DNA of 64,000 nucleotides from Streptomyces poonensis (GTDB lineage: Bacteria > Actinomycetota > Actinomycetes > Streptomycetales > Streptomycetaceae): assembly GCF_014650915.1 (NCBI RefSeq), contig NZ_BMVW01000004.1:62001-126000 (forward strand). Direction: 5' to 3'. Positions within the stretch are counted from its first letter, which is position 1; each line of letters begins with the position of its first letter. A program made the position numbers and the translations under genes. Shown piece after piece: positions 49,856 to 58,501 of the stretch. The notes below the pieces were generated by a model. The model was given only the letters and a program-made list of their open reading frames with translations. It had not been told where the DNA came from and did no database searches.

Positions 49856-50482
49856 ATGAGTACGGCGGAGGAGACGGCCGGCGGCGAGACGCAGCCGTGG
49901 GGCGAGGTCACCCCGGACGCGGCCCGGAGGCTGCTCGTCGCCGCGGTGGAGGCATTCGCCGAGCGCGGCTACCACGCGACGACGACCCGTGACATCGCGG
50001 GCCGCGCGGGCATGAGTCCGGCCGCGCTCTACATCCACTACAAGACCAAGGAAGAGCTGCTCCACCGGATCAGCCGTATCGGGCACGAGAAGGCCCTGCG
50101 GGTGCTGCGGACGGCGGCCGAGGGCGAGGGCACCCCCACCGAGCGGCTCGCCGAGGCCGTACGGTCCTTCGTGCGCTGGCACGCCGGGCAGCACACGGTC
50201 GCCCGGGTGGTGCAGTACGAGCTGGACGCCCTCGGCCCGGACGCGCGCGCCGAGATCGTGGCGCTGCGGCGGCAGAACGACTCGACCGTGCGGGAGATCA
50301 TCGAGGACGGTGTGGCGGCCGGCGAGTTCGACGTGCCCGACGTGAAGGGCACCACGCTGGCCGTGCTGTCGCTCTGCATCGACGTGGCCCGCTGGTTCAA
50401 CGTGAACGGCCCCCGGACGCCCGACGAGGTCGGCGCGCTCTACGCCGACCTCGTGCTGCGGATGGTCGGGGCCGAGAAGTAG
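49856..50482 (+). CDS. TetR family regulator (fatty-acid-type)
   Basis: A 208-aa repressor of the class with a TetR_C_KstR/FadR-like ligand domain. HTH residues 22-70 (RRLLVAAVEAFAERGYHATTTRDIAGRAGMSPAALYIHYKTKEELL in outline) are followed by VVQYELDALGPDARAEIVALRRQNDSTVREII. A Gly/Ala-rich start precedes the domain. Proteins of this subgroup sense acyl-CoA. Its 3' end is 13 bp from the convergent MaoC gene, and both promoters share an operator motif. Confidence 0.92.
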   Translation: MSTAEETAGGETQPWGEVTPDAARRLLVAAVEAFAERGYHATTTRDIAGRAGMSPAALYIHYKTKEELLHRISRIGHEKALRVLRTAAEGEGTPTERLAEAVRSFVRWHAGQHTVARVVQYELDALGPDARAEIVALRRQNDSTVREIIEDGVAAGEFDVPDVKGTTLAVLSLCIDVARWFNVNGPRTPDEVGALYADLVLRMVGAEK

Positions 50483-50495
50483 CCCCGGGCGCGGC

Positions 50496-50957
50496 TCAGA
50501 AGTAGTAGCGGGCCACCGACTCCGCCACGCACACCGGCTTGTCGCCGCCCTCGCGCTCGATCGTGACCGCGGTGGTGATCTGCACCCCGCCGCCCGCCTC
50601 CGTGACATCGGCGAGGGTGACGGAGGCGCGCAGCCGGGAGCCCACCGGCACCGTGGCGGGGAAACGCACCTTGTTGGTGCCGTAGTTGACGCCCATCTTC
50701 ACGTTCTCGACCTTGAGTACCTGCGGCACCAGCAGCGGCAGCAGCGACAGGGTGAGGTAGCCGTGCGCGATGGTCGTGCCGAACGGGCCCGCGGCGGCCT
50801 TCTCCGGGTCCACGTGGATCCACTGGTGATCGCCCGTGGCCTCGGCGAAGAGGTCGATGCGCTTCTGGTCGATCTCCAGCCAGTCGCTGTACCCGAGCTG
50901 CTCGCCCACCGCCGCCTTCAGCTCGTCGGCGGATGTGAAGATCCTCGGCTCTGCCAT
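50496..50957 (-). CDS. MaoC-like (R)-specific enoyl-CoA hydratase
   Basis: A 153-aa hot-dog-fold hydratase. The catalytic dyad lies in ATGDHQWIHVDPEKA (Asp43, His48), followed by AAGPFGTTIAHGYLTLSLLP. It interconverts trans-2-enoyl-CoA and (R)-3-hydroxyacyl-CoA in fatty acid metabolism. ATG 50957 is preceded by GGGAGGA. A perfect CTAAGCA/TGCTTAG operator lies 48 bp upstream. Confidence 0.93.
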   Translation of the reverse strand: MAEPRIFTSADELKAAVGEQLGYSDWLEIDQKRIDLFAEATGDHQWIHVDPEKAAAGPFGTTIAHGYLTLSLLPLLVPQVLKVENVKMGVNYGTNKVRFPATVPVGSRLRASVTLADVTEAGGGVQITTAVTIEREGGDKPVCVAESVARYYF

Positions 50958-51004
50958 GGTGCGTCCTCCCGCTTCCCGGCTGTCTCCGGGCCACAGTGCA
51001 ATGT

Positions 51005-51020
51005 CTAAGCAACTGCTTAG
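51005..51020. promoter_or_regulatory. Perfect 16-bp TetR operator upstream of maoC
   Basis: CTAAGCAACTGCTTAG, 7-bp perfect arms around AC, 48 bp upstream of the MaoC start. A degenerate copy sits before the tetR gene at 49792. Confidence 0.75.
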
Positions 51021-51085
51021 CATGGTGGGGTCGCGGGCCCCTGTCAACGGACGGGCGCCGACAGGGGGTAGGTAGGCTCTGACAG

Positions 51086-51619
51086 GTGCCCCAAATTCCC
51101 CAGGCGATCCACGAGTTGACCGTCGGCCAGCTGTCGGCCCGCAGCGGCGCCGCCGTCTCCGCCCTGCACTTCTACGAGTCCAAGGGCCTGATCAGCAGCC
51201 GCCGCACCAGCGGCAACCAGCGCCGCTACAGCCGCGACGCGCTGCGGCGCGTGGCCTTCGTACGGGCCGCGCAGCGCGTCGGCATCCCCCTCGCCACGAT
51301 CCGCGAGGCCCTCGCGGAACTCCCCGAGGAGCGCACCCCGACCCATGAGGACTGGGCCCGGCTGTCCGAGTCCTGGCGGTCCGAGCTCGACGAGCGCATC
51401 AAGCAGCTCAACCGGCTGCGCGACCACCTCACCGACTGCATCGGCTGCGGCTGTCTGTCCCTGGACGGCTGTGTGCTGTCCAACCCCGACGACGTCTTCG
51501 GTGAGCGGCTGAGCGGCTCCCGACTCATGGTGGCGCGAGGCTCGGCCCGGCGCGCGGCGCGGAAGAAGGAGCAGGAGCAGGAGCAGGAGCGGGCGGAGGC
51601 GGCCGGGGACTGCCGCTGA
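51086..51619 (+). CDS. soxR: Redox-sensing MerR-family regulator SoxR
   Basis: A 177-aa regulator. The MerR HTH ([53 protein letters not shown] in outline) and dimerisation helix are followed by CX2CXCX5C (Cys118, 121, 123, 129) for the [2Fe-2S] cluster. The C-terminus is longer and Glu/Gln/Arg-rich, as in actinomycete SoxR. In Streptomyces it responds to redox-active metabolites such as pigments. The GTG has no clear Shine-Dalgarno. No SoxR-type box was seen in this window. Confidence 0.95.
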   Translation: MPQIPQAIHELTVGQLSARSGAAVSALHFYESKGLISSRRTSGNQRRYSRDALRRVAFVRAAQRVGIPLATIREALAELPEERTPTHEDWARLSESWRSELDERIKQLNRLRDHLTDCIGCGCLSLDGCVLSNPDDVFGERLSGSRLMVARGSARRAARKKEQEQEQERAEAAGDCR

Positions 51620-51662
51620 GCGGTTCCCGGCCGCCCGCGCCGGCCGTACGGAGGCCGCGGGC

Positions 51663-52730
51663 CTACTCGTACTCCGTGCCGCCCTTCCGTGTCAGGTACG
51701 CCGGACTGACCGCCTTCGCGATGGCCCGCCCGCCGGTCACCGGGCTGTACCGCTCGATGACGGGCCGGATCACCACTCCCTCGCGCAGATGCAGTGCGCG
51801 CCCGGACACCGTCTCCCGGCCGGTGGCGGTCGCCAGGACGCGGTCGATGTCGTACGGGCCCTCGTACAGCCGCGGTACGAGCGGCAGTCGGCCCGTCAGG
51901 TGCTCGGCCGCGTCCAGCCAGCGGGTCTGGCCGCCGATCTCCGCCGATACGTCGAAGACGGCGTAACCGAGCGTGTCCCGGCGGCCGTCGGCGCCGTAGG
52001 CGAGGTCCTGCACTCCGGCCCCGTACACCTCGGCGAAGACGCCGACCCGGCGCGCGCCGAGCCGCTCGGCGAGTGCGGCCGCTGCCTCGGCGACGCCGTG
52101 GGCGTGCACCGCGCGCCAGTACAGGTTGCGCGGGTCCTCCTTGAGGGCCAGCGACCTGGCGCCGAAGCCCTTCGAGGAGACGTGGACGCGGCCCTCGCCC
52201 GCGACGTAGGTCAGCAGGCAGGCCGAGCCGTGCAGTTTCTCGGTCAGGACGACCGGCTCGCCGGGGGCGAAGAGGTCCGGGTAGCGCTGGATGTTCTCGA
52301 TGTCGACCCAGGGCAGCAGGTCCGGGGCGGACTCGACGTCGCCGCTCATCGTGGGCGGTATGGGCGGTACCCACTTGGTGATGCCGAGCACCTCGGCGAA
52401 GTCGGTGCCGTCCGCCGCCGCCCGCGCCAGGTCCACGTCCGCGAGCGCTCCCGGGCGGCACACGATGCCCTGCGACAGCTCGCCGCGCAGCCGGACCGCC
52501 TTGACCCGGTTCGCCTCGCCGCCCGCCAGGCGGCCGGTCAGGCCCAGCTCCTCGATCAGCGCGGGCGGGAGCACGGACTGCTCCGGGATGTAGACGGCCG
52601 TCTCGCCGGTGCGGTACGCGCCCTTCGCCACGACGGCCCGGTACAGGCCCACCTGGGCCAGCTCGAGCGCGTCGGCGTTCGGATGCTCGTGGACGGTCAG
52701 CGTTTCGGCGGTGACGCGCAGCGTCGACAT
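51663..52730 (-). CDS. ATP-dependent RNA ligase (DraRnl/Rnl5-like)
   Basis: A 355-aa nucleotidyltransferase. An N-terminal OB-like domain (residues 1-110, LYRAVVAKGAYRTGETAVYIPEQSVLP) precedes the ligase core with the lysyl-AMP motif EKLHGSA (Lys165). Further motifs include VFAEVYGAGVQDL (motif III) and EGVVIRP (motif IV). The N-terminal OB arrangement matches Deinococcus DraRnl, which seals 3'-OH/5'-phosphate RNA in duplexes. It may repair nicked RNA under stress. It converges on soxR with 43 bp between stops. Confidence 0.9.
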   Translation of the reverse strand: MSTLRVTAETLTVHEHPNADALELAQVGLYRAVVAKGAYRTGETAVYIPEQSVLPPALIEELGLTGRLAGGEANRVKAVRLRGELSQGIVCRPGALADVDLARAAADGTDFAEVLGITKWVPPIPPTMSGDVESAPDLLPWVDIENIQRYPDLFAPGEPVVLTEKLHGSACLLTYVAGEGRVHVSSKGFGARSLALKEDPRNLYWRAVHAHGVAEAAAALAERLGARRVGVFAEVYGAGVQDLAYGADGRRDTLGYAVFDVSAEIGGQTRWLDAAEHLTGRLPLVPRLYEGPYDIDRVLATATGRETVSGRALHLREGVVIRPVIERYSPVTGGRAIAKAVSPAYLTRKGGTEYE

Positions 52731-53054
52731 CGGGGCTCCTCGGTGGGTCGGGTGAGACGCATCGCCACCGACTGTCCCGAAGAAAAAGGGCTGGAGCGAC
52801 CGGAATTCGCCCTGTTACGGTCGATCTTCGCGGTATGCGCCGGGCGGCGTGTGCCGGAACGGCGCGTCCCCGGCCGGTCCCTCCGTCACCGAGTGGGCAT
52901 CGTCGGACGCGGCCCGGACGCCGGTGGCCGCCCCGACCGGTACCCGGAGCCTGACCCGGGCCCGGCCCGGACCCTGACCCGGGTCCGTACGGCCGGGAGC
53001 GTCGCCGCTCCGGCCCTGTCCTCGGGTGCCGGCGGCACAGCCGCCACTGACGAC

Positions 53055-53078
53055 GCGGTATGCCGCGCGGCATACCGC
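53055..53078. repeat. 24-bp perfect palindrome
   Basis: Two 12-bp halves, GCGGTATGCCGC and its exact complement, abut with no spacer. The half-site shares GCGGTATGC with the hairpin arm at 5426. It could be a terminator, an operator or a dispersed palindromic element. Confidence 0.75.
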
Positions 53079-53176
53079 CCGTGCCCGGCATCGCCGGTGT
53101 CGACCGGTGTCGAGAGCGCGACCGTACTCGGCCCTTCGGGTCTCGGCGCCCCCCGGGCGCTCGGCTTCTTCCCCTG

Positions 53177-53197
53177 CCCGGCTTCTGCCGAGCCGGG
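53177..53197 (-). terminator. Hairpin downstream of the zinc-ribbon protein gene
   Basis: CCCGGCT (53177-53183) pairs with AGCCGGG (53191-53197) across a 7-nt loop, 58 bp past the stop of the minus-strand gene at 53255. Confidence 0.45.
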
Positions 53198-53254
53198 GCA
53201 CCCCCTTGAGCACGGACCCCCCATGGTCTCCCGACACCGGAGTGCTCCTTCGGC

Positions 53255-53857
53255 TCAGGCCGACACGAGCAGCCGTCCGCACCTGGCGTCCGCCAGGGCC
53301 TCGGGTGTCAGTACGGGACGCGGCACCACGATCCCGCACTCGGTGCAGACCGGGCCCGACGACGGCTCGTGGGCCAGGTCGTACTTCCAGGTGAGGTGCT
53401 TGCCCTCGCACACCGGGCAGACCGCGCCCGGCTCGCGCTCCAGCGCGGAGATCAGCCGGCGCAGCACCTCGGCCAGTGGTTCATGGGGGTGGACATGCGG
53501 ATCGTCGCACCAGGCGACGCCGAATCCGCCCCAGGTCAGCCGGTGCCAGTCGTCCACACTGCCCGGCCTGCGCAGCCCGTCGTGCTTCTCCTTCTTACGG
53601 CGCTGCGCGAACTGCTCCTCGTACGCGAGCCAGACGGAGCGGGCCTCCTCCAGCTCGTCCAGTGCGGCCACGAGCCGCGCCGGATCCGGGGAACGGTCCT
53701 CCGGACCGAACCCGGCCCGGGAGCACAAATGGTCCCAGGTCGCCCGATGCCCGTACGGGGCGAACCTCTCCAGGCACTTGCGCAGCGAATAACGCCGCAG
53801 TGCCAGATCACTCCTGGGGTCGCGCACCTGTCTCGCCAGACTCCGGAATCCGGCCAT
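53255..53857 (-). CDS. Zinc-ribbon protein of unknown function
   Basis: A 200-aa soluble protein with no signal peptide. The N-terminal half is basic and helical (MAGFRSLARQVRDPRSDLALRRYSLRKC). The middle carries W-rich segments (WHRLTWGGFGVAWCDDPHVHPHEPLAEVLRRL). The C-terminal part has CPVCEGKH...CTECG, a CxxC-CxxC zinc ribbon. I do not recognise the family. The gene appears monocistronic between the intergenic palindrome and the penicillin acylase gene. A nucleic-acid or protein-binding role is plausible but unproven. Confidence 0.75.
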   Translation of the reverse strand: MAGFRSLARQVRDPRSDLALRRYSLRKCLERFAPYGHRATWDHLCSRAGFGPEDRSPDPARLVAALDELEEARSVWLAYEEQFAQRRKKEKHDGLRRPGSVDDWHRLTWGGFGVAWCDDPHVHPHEPLAEVLRRLISALEREPGAVCPVCEGKHLTWKYDLAHEPSSGPVCTECGIVVPRPVLTPEALADARCGRLLVSA

Positions 53858-54148
53858 CGCCCTGCACCTCCGTCACACCTGCACCTGAACTTCGGTCACT
53901 TCGGCGTCGTCGTCGTACGGACGTCGCCGAATAGACGTATCGACACGCGATTCGGCTCCATTCGATTTCGGATGACCTCCATAAGGCATCCGTCGAACGG
54001 TTCTCGGCCGCTCGTCCCCCGTGCCACCGGCGATTTCCGGGTGTCGGCGGTCTGTTGGCGCCTCCCGAAAACTTGACGCATGTTCATCTCCAAACTCGGG
54101 GATACCGGCGGTAACAGTCCGGTCCACCCCCGTCGGGAGGTAGCTGTC

Positions 54149-57016
54149 ATGACCTGGCGCACCCCATGCACCGCCCTCGACAGACTGAGAACTCCCCGCC
54201 GATTCCGTGAGTTCCTCACGACGGCCTCCATATGCGTCCTCGGAGCGGGACTTCTCGTCCCGCTGTCCCCGGCGACCGCCGCGGAACAGATTTCCACTGG
54301 TACGGGATCGGCCGCACCGGCCGTCGTCGGGGCGGAACCGGCAGCCACCGCGGCGGAATCGGGCACCGTCGGCGCGGCGGCGGCCGCGGACCACTGCGGC
54401 GGCCAGTGCTCCGACATCCTGCCGCCCGGCCAGAACGGCAACGCCACCCTCGCCCAGATCCTCCTCCACCAGGCCTTCGGCACCCGGCCCGCGCACTCCG
54501 GCGACCGGCTCGGACCGTACGCGAACCTCGCCACCGGCTATCCGGCCCTCACCGACGCCAAGATCAACGAATTCTTCGGCGACGCCTCCTTCGGCGTCCC
54601 CGCCGACCAGGTCGCCTCCACCCTGAAACCGGCCGGCCGCACCGACGTCACCATCGTCCGCGACAAGAAGACCGGTGTGCCGCACATCACCGGTACCACT
54701 CGATACGGCACCGAGTTCGGAGCCGGCTATGCGGCCGCCCAGGACCGGCTGTGGCTGATGGACGTCTTCCGGCACGTGGGCCGCGGCCGGCTGACCCCCT
54801 TCGCCGGCGGCGCCCCCTCCAACCAGGCCCTGGAGCAGCAGTTCTGGCGCACCGCGCCCTACACCGAGGCCGAGCTCCAGGCCCAGATCGACCGTGTCTT
54901 CGCGACCAACGGCGCCCGCGGCGAGCAGGCCCTCGCCGACGCGACCGCCTACCTCGACGGCATCAACGCCTACATCGACGCCTCCGACCGCGGCCGTTAC
55001 TTCCCCGGCGAGTACGTCCTGACCGGCCACAAGGACTCGATCACCAACGCCGGCACCATCGAGCACTTCGAGCTCACCGACCTGGTCGCCCTCGCCTCCG
55101 TCGTCGGCGCCCTCTTCGGCTCCGGGGGCGGCGGCGAGGTGAACAACGCGCTCTCCCTGCTGGCCGCCCAGTCCAAGTACGGCGTGGCCGAGGGCACGAA
55201 GGTGTGGGAGTCCTTCCGGATGCGCAACGACCCGGAGGCCGTCCTCACCGTCCACGACGGCAGCTTCCCGTACGGGGCCAGGCCCGAGGACCCGCAGGGC
55301 AGGGCCCTGCCCGATCCGGGCTCGGTGACACAGGAGCCGCTGGTGCACGACCGCACCGGCAGCGCGGCCACGTCCACCGCCGCCGACACCTCCGCCACGG
55401 CCGCCGCGCAGGCCCTCACCTCGGCCCGGCGCGGTATGTCCAACGCCCTCGTCGTCAGCGGCGAACACACCGCGAGCGGCCACCCGATCGCCGTCTTCGG
55501 CCCCCAGACCGGCTACTTCGCGCCCCAGCTGCTCCTGCTCCAGGAGCTGCAGGGCCCGGGCATCAGCGCCCGCGGCGCCTCCTTCGCCGGACTCAGCATG
55601 TACGTCGAACTCGGCCGCGGCCAGGACTACGCCTGGAGCGCCACCACCTCCGGCCAGGACGTCATCGACACGTACGCGGTCGAGCTGTGCCAGGACGACC
55701 ACCACTACCTGTACCGCGGCACCTGCACCCCGATGGAGAAGGTCGAACAGACCAACAGCTGGAAGCCGACCGTCGCCGACGCGACCGCGGCGGGCTCCTA
55801 CCGCATGCAGGCGTGGCGGACCGCGTACGGCCCGGTCACGCACCGCGCTACGGTCGACGGCAAGAAGGTCGCGTACACCACCCTGCGCTCCTCCTATCTG
55901 CACGAGGTCGACTCGGTGATCGGCTTCCAGATGCTGAACGACCCGGGCCACGTCACCGGCCCGGAGAGCTTCCAGAAGGCCGCCCAGCACATCAACTACA
56001 CCTTCAACTGGTTCTACGCGGACTCCGAGCACACCGCGTACTACAACAGCGGCGACAATCCCGTGCGGGTCACGGACGTCGACGCCGAGTTCCCGGTGTG
56101 GGCGCGGCCGGCGTACGAGTGGCGCGACTGGGACCCGGGAACGAACACCGCCCGGTACACCCCGCCCTCCGCGCACCCCAACTCCGTCGACCAGGACTAC
56201 TACATCTCCTGGAACAACAAGCAGGCCGAGGAGTACACCGCGGCCCCCTGGGGCAACGGCTCGGTGCACCGCGGCGACCTGCTGGACGACCGGGTGCGAA
56301 AGCTGGTGGACGGGGGCGGTGTCACCAGGGCGTCGCTGGTCAAGGCGATGGCCGAGGCGGGCCTCGCCGACCTGCGGGCCGAGGACGTGCTGCCGGAGCT
56401 GCTGAAGGTCCTCGACAGCGCGCCGGTCACCGATCCCGCGGTCGCGGCGGCGGTGACGAAGCTGAAGGACTGGGTCGCGGCGGGCGGACTGCGCACGGAG
56501 ACCGCGGCGGGCTCCAAGAAGTACGCCCACGCCGACGCGGTCCGCATCCTCGACGCCTGGTGGCCGCTGCTGGTGAAGGCCCAGTTCGAACCGGGCCTCG
56601 GCAGTGACCTCTACACGGCGTTCACGGCGAACCTCCCGGTCGACGAGGCCCCGTCGGCCGCGCACGGCCCGACCGGCGCGCACGCCGGCAGCGCCTTCCA
56701 GTACGGCTGGTGGTCCTACGTCGACAAGGACGTACGGTCCGTCCTCGGCGAGCAGGTGCAGGGGGGCCTCGCCCGGACGTACTGCGGCGGCGGCACCCTC
56801 GCCGGCTGCCGGGACGTCCTGACCCGCACGCTCAAGGAGGCGGCCGGGCGGACCGCGGCCCAGGTCTACCCGGGCGACGACGGCTGCGCGGCCGGTGACC
56901 AGTGGTGCGCCGACTCGGTCGTCCAGCGGCCGCTGGGCGGCATCGAGCACGGGCGCATCAGCTGGCAGAACCGGCCGACGTACCAGCAGGTCGTGGAGTT
57001 CACGTCGCACCGGTAG
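54149..57016 (+). CDS. Secreted penicillin acylase family Ntn-hydrolase
   Basis: A 955-aa exported precursor. The signal peptide runs to ATAAE (residue 46), with a basic start. The alpha region follows, then an Ala/Ser/Thr-rich spacer (about 400-425) and the autocatalytic site GMSNALVVSGEH, where Ser431 becomes the N-terminal nucleophile of the beta chain. Downstream GPQTGYFAPQLLL is typical. Family members hydrolyse amides such as penicillins, acyl-homoserine lactones or cyclic lipopeptides (aculeacin-type acylases). The exact substrate is unknown. GGGAGG supports ATG 54149; the longer frame lacks a site. Confidence 0.9.
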   Translation: MTWRTPCTALDRLRTPRRFREFLTTASICVLGAGLLVPLSPATAAEQISTGTGSAAPAVVGAEPAATAAESGTVGAAAAADHCGGQCSDILPPGQNGNATLAQILLHQAFGTRPAHSGDRLGPYANLATGYPALTDAKINEFFGDASFGVPADQVASTLKPAGRTDVTIVRDKKTGVPHITGTTRYGTEFGAGYAAAQDRLWLMDVFRHVGRGRLTPFAGGAPSNQALEQQFWRTAPYTEAELQAQIDRVFATNGARGEQALADATAYLDGINAYIDASDRGRYFPGEYVLTGHKDSITNAGTIEHFELTDLVALASVVGALFGSGGGGEVNNALSLLAAQSKYGVAEGTKVWESFRMRNDPEAVLTVHDGSFPYGARPEDPQGRALPDPGSVTQEPLVHDRTGSAATSTAADTSATAAAQALTSARRGMSNALVVSGEHTASGHPIAVFGPQTGYFAPQLLLLQELQGPGISARGASFAGLSMYVELGRGQDYAWSATTSGQDVIDTYAVELCQDDHHYLYRGTCTPMEKVEQTNSWKPTVADATAAGSYRMQAWRTAYGPVTHRATVDGKKVAYTTLRSSYLHEVDSVIGFQMLNDPGHVTGPESFQKAAQHINYTFNWFYADSEHTAYYNSGDNPVRVTDVDAEFPVWARPAYEWRDWDPGTNTARYTPPSAHPNSVDQDYYISWNNKQAEEYTAAPWGNGSVHRGDLLDDRVRKLVDGGGVTRASLVKAMAEAGLADLRAEDVLPELLKVLDSAPVTDPAVAAAVTKLKDWVAAGGLRTETAAGSKKYAHADAVRILDAWWPLLVKAQFEPGLGSDLYTAFTANLPVDEAPSAAHGPTGAHAGSAFQYGWWSYVDKDVRSVLGEQVQGGLARTYCGGGTLAGCRDVLTRTLKEAAGRTAAQVYPGDDGCAAGDQWCADSVVQRPLGGIEHGRISWQNRPTYQQVVEFTSHR

Positions 57017-57048
57017 CGGAGCGCGGGCGGCGCTGTGCCGGCGGCGGG

Positions 57049-58362
57049 TCAGACGACGCGGCCCGCCGCCAGCACCACCCGTGCCAGCTCCTGGTGGCAG
57101 ATGTCGCTGTGCGCGCCGGCCGGCGGGCCGCCGCGCCGTACCACCGACGCGGCGTCGATGTTCACACAGCCGGACGTGGGCAGGCGCAGCCGGAGCGTGT
57201 CGGCCAGCCCGAGGGCGGGGGTGTCCGGCACCGCCCGTACCCCGTCGTGGCCGAGCGCACCCCACTTGGCGCCCAGGAGGCGGCCGGCGTCGAAGCCCGT
57301 GAGCGAGTGGGAGTCGCCCGCCGTACGGGCAGCGAGGGGGTAGAACGTGCCGAGCGCCGAGTCGTGGCGGGAGTGGCAGCACACCAGGGGGCCGTCGATG
57401 CGGTTCTGCTGGCCGTGCAGGACCCCGCCGGACCGGGGGTCGTGCGGCAGCCGGGCGGCGAACGCGTAGTGCGAGAAGGCGCCCTGGAGCAGCGTCACGC
57501 CCCCCACGGTGCGCACCCCTCTGGGCAGCCCGCGCAGCGCGAACGACACTAGCCGCGCCCCGAAGCTGTGCCCCACGAGGTGCACGCGCACGTCCGGGGC
57601 CGTCTGCGCGAGCTGTCCGACGGCCCGGCCGAGCCCGCGCTCGCCGACGGTTCCCGCGCGCCGCTTCATCGCGAAGTAGGTGGCCTGGCGCAGGAGTTCA
57701 TGGGCGCCGTCCCACAGTCTCGGCGGTCCGGCGGCGCGGATCCCGGCGGCGGACTCCGTCTCCGCGAGCGCCCCGGCGAACTCGCCGCAGATCGCGACCG
57801 TGTCCCCGAACAGCATCTCTGGATCACCCTGGGGTACCCCGCCGGCGAGGGTGTCCGCCGCGAACGCGGCCTGCGGGCCCTGCGGCCGCACCTCCACCAG
57901 GAGCCGTACGAGACGGCCGAACTCGTCCAGCGCCCCGGCGTCGTCCGGCCGCTGGTCCAGCAGCCGGGCCAGCTGGTCGACGACGGTGGCCCGCCCGGGG
58001 AACGTCTCCAGCAGCGCGTGCCGGCTGCCCTTGTCGAGCACCGGGCGCGTGGGCGGCGCCGCCGTCGCCGGGGCGAAGCCGGAGACGCGTTCGTCCGCGA
58101 ACCGCATCGAGGGCCACAGCACTCCCACGTACCCCAGGGGTGCGTGCGGCGCGAGGTCCGGGAACGGCGCGAAGAAGCGGCTGTAGAGCCGGGTCGCGGC
58201 CGCGCGGTCGTTGTTCCAGCCGTGCGCGAAGACGACCAGGTGCCGTACTCCCCGCCGGACGACCTGCGTGAGCAGCCGCTCCCGCTGCCGGTCGTCCACG
58301 TCTCCGTCCGCGTCGAACGTCAGCTCCCAGTAGGGAGACACGCTCATCTCCGGCTCCGCCAT
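57049..58362 (-). CDS. Alpha/beta-hydrolase-fold protein, uncertain substrate
   Basis: A 437-aa protein with a DUF-type lipase-like fold. It has HLVVFAHGWNNDRAAATRLY near the start (oxyanion HGWN), a nucleophile elbow VGHSFGARL, and later SLTGFDAGRLLGAKWGALGHDG, with His candidates towards the C-terminus. No signal peptide is seen, so it is probably cytoplasmic. I recall similar serine-hydrolase-like proteins in Streptomyces without assigned function. GGAAGGGG precedes the ATG. A shorter start five codons on is possible. It ends 32 bp from the convergent acylase gene. Confidence 0.72.
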   Translation of the reverse strand: MAEPEMSVSPYWELTFDADGDVDDRQRERLLTQVVRRGVRHLVVFAHGWNNDRAAATRLYSRFFAPFPDLAPHAPLGYVGVLWPSMRFADERVSGFAPATAAPPTRPVLDKGSRHALLETFPGRATVVDQLARLLDQRPDDAGALDEFGRLVRLLVEVRPQGPQAAFAADTLAGGVPQGDPEMLFGDTVAICGEFAGALAETESAAGIRAAGPPRLWDGAHELLRQATYFAMKRRAGTVGERGLGRAVGQLAQTAPDVRVHLVGHSFGARLVSFALRGLPRGVRTVGGVTLLQGAFSHYAFAARLPHDPRSGGVLHGQQNRIDGPLVCCHSRHDSALGTFYPLAARTAGDSHSLTGFDAGRLLGAKWGALGHDGVRAVPDTPALGLADTLRLRLPTSGCVNIDAASVVRRGGPPAGAHSDICHQELARVVLAAGRVV

Positions 58363-58501
58363 GGCGAGCCCCTTCCGGCCCGGTACGTCGTGCGACCTGC
58401 ATCGTCCCGCCGGTGGCGGCGGTTGGCCAGACGTCGCGTACGGCAGGCGGCGTTCGAATCGATGTGCTGATCGCGGGGACGCCGGGGTGCCGGGACGGGG
58501 G

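Larger units (their letters stand above)
52731..53254. other. Non-coding stretch with a large palindrome
   Basis: I see no credible gene in this 520-bp region. It contains a 24-bp perfect palindrome (53055-53078) and a hairpin at 53177-53197. A few short direct repeats occur (for example CCGGTGTCGA twice near 53093-53112, and CTGACCCGGG twice near 52950-52985). Confidence 0.6.

Noticed and set aside
51020-51086. SoxR box near soxR
   Set aside because: No CCTCAAG/CTTGAGG-type dyad was found here or in the promoters of the window; Streptomyces soxR is often not autoregulated.
53873-57382. Minus-strand open frame of 1169 codons opposite penicillin acylase
   Set aside because: It is the antisense shadow of a gene with clear signal peptide, acylase motifs and codon bias on the plus strand; long antisense frames are normal at this GC content.
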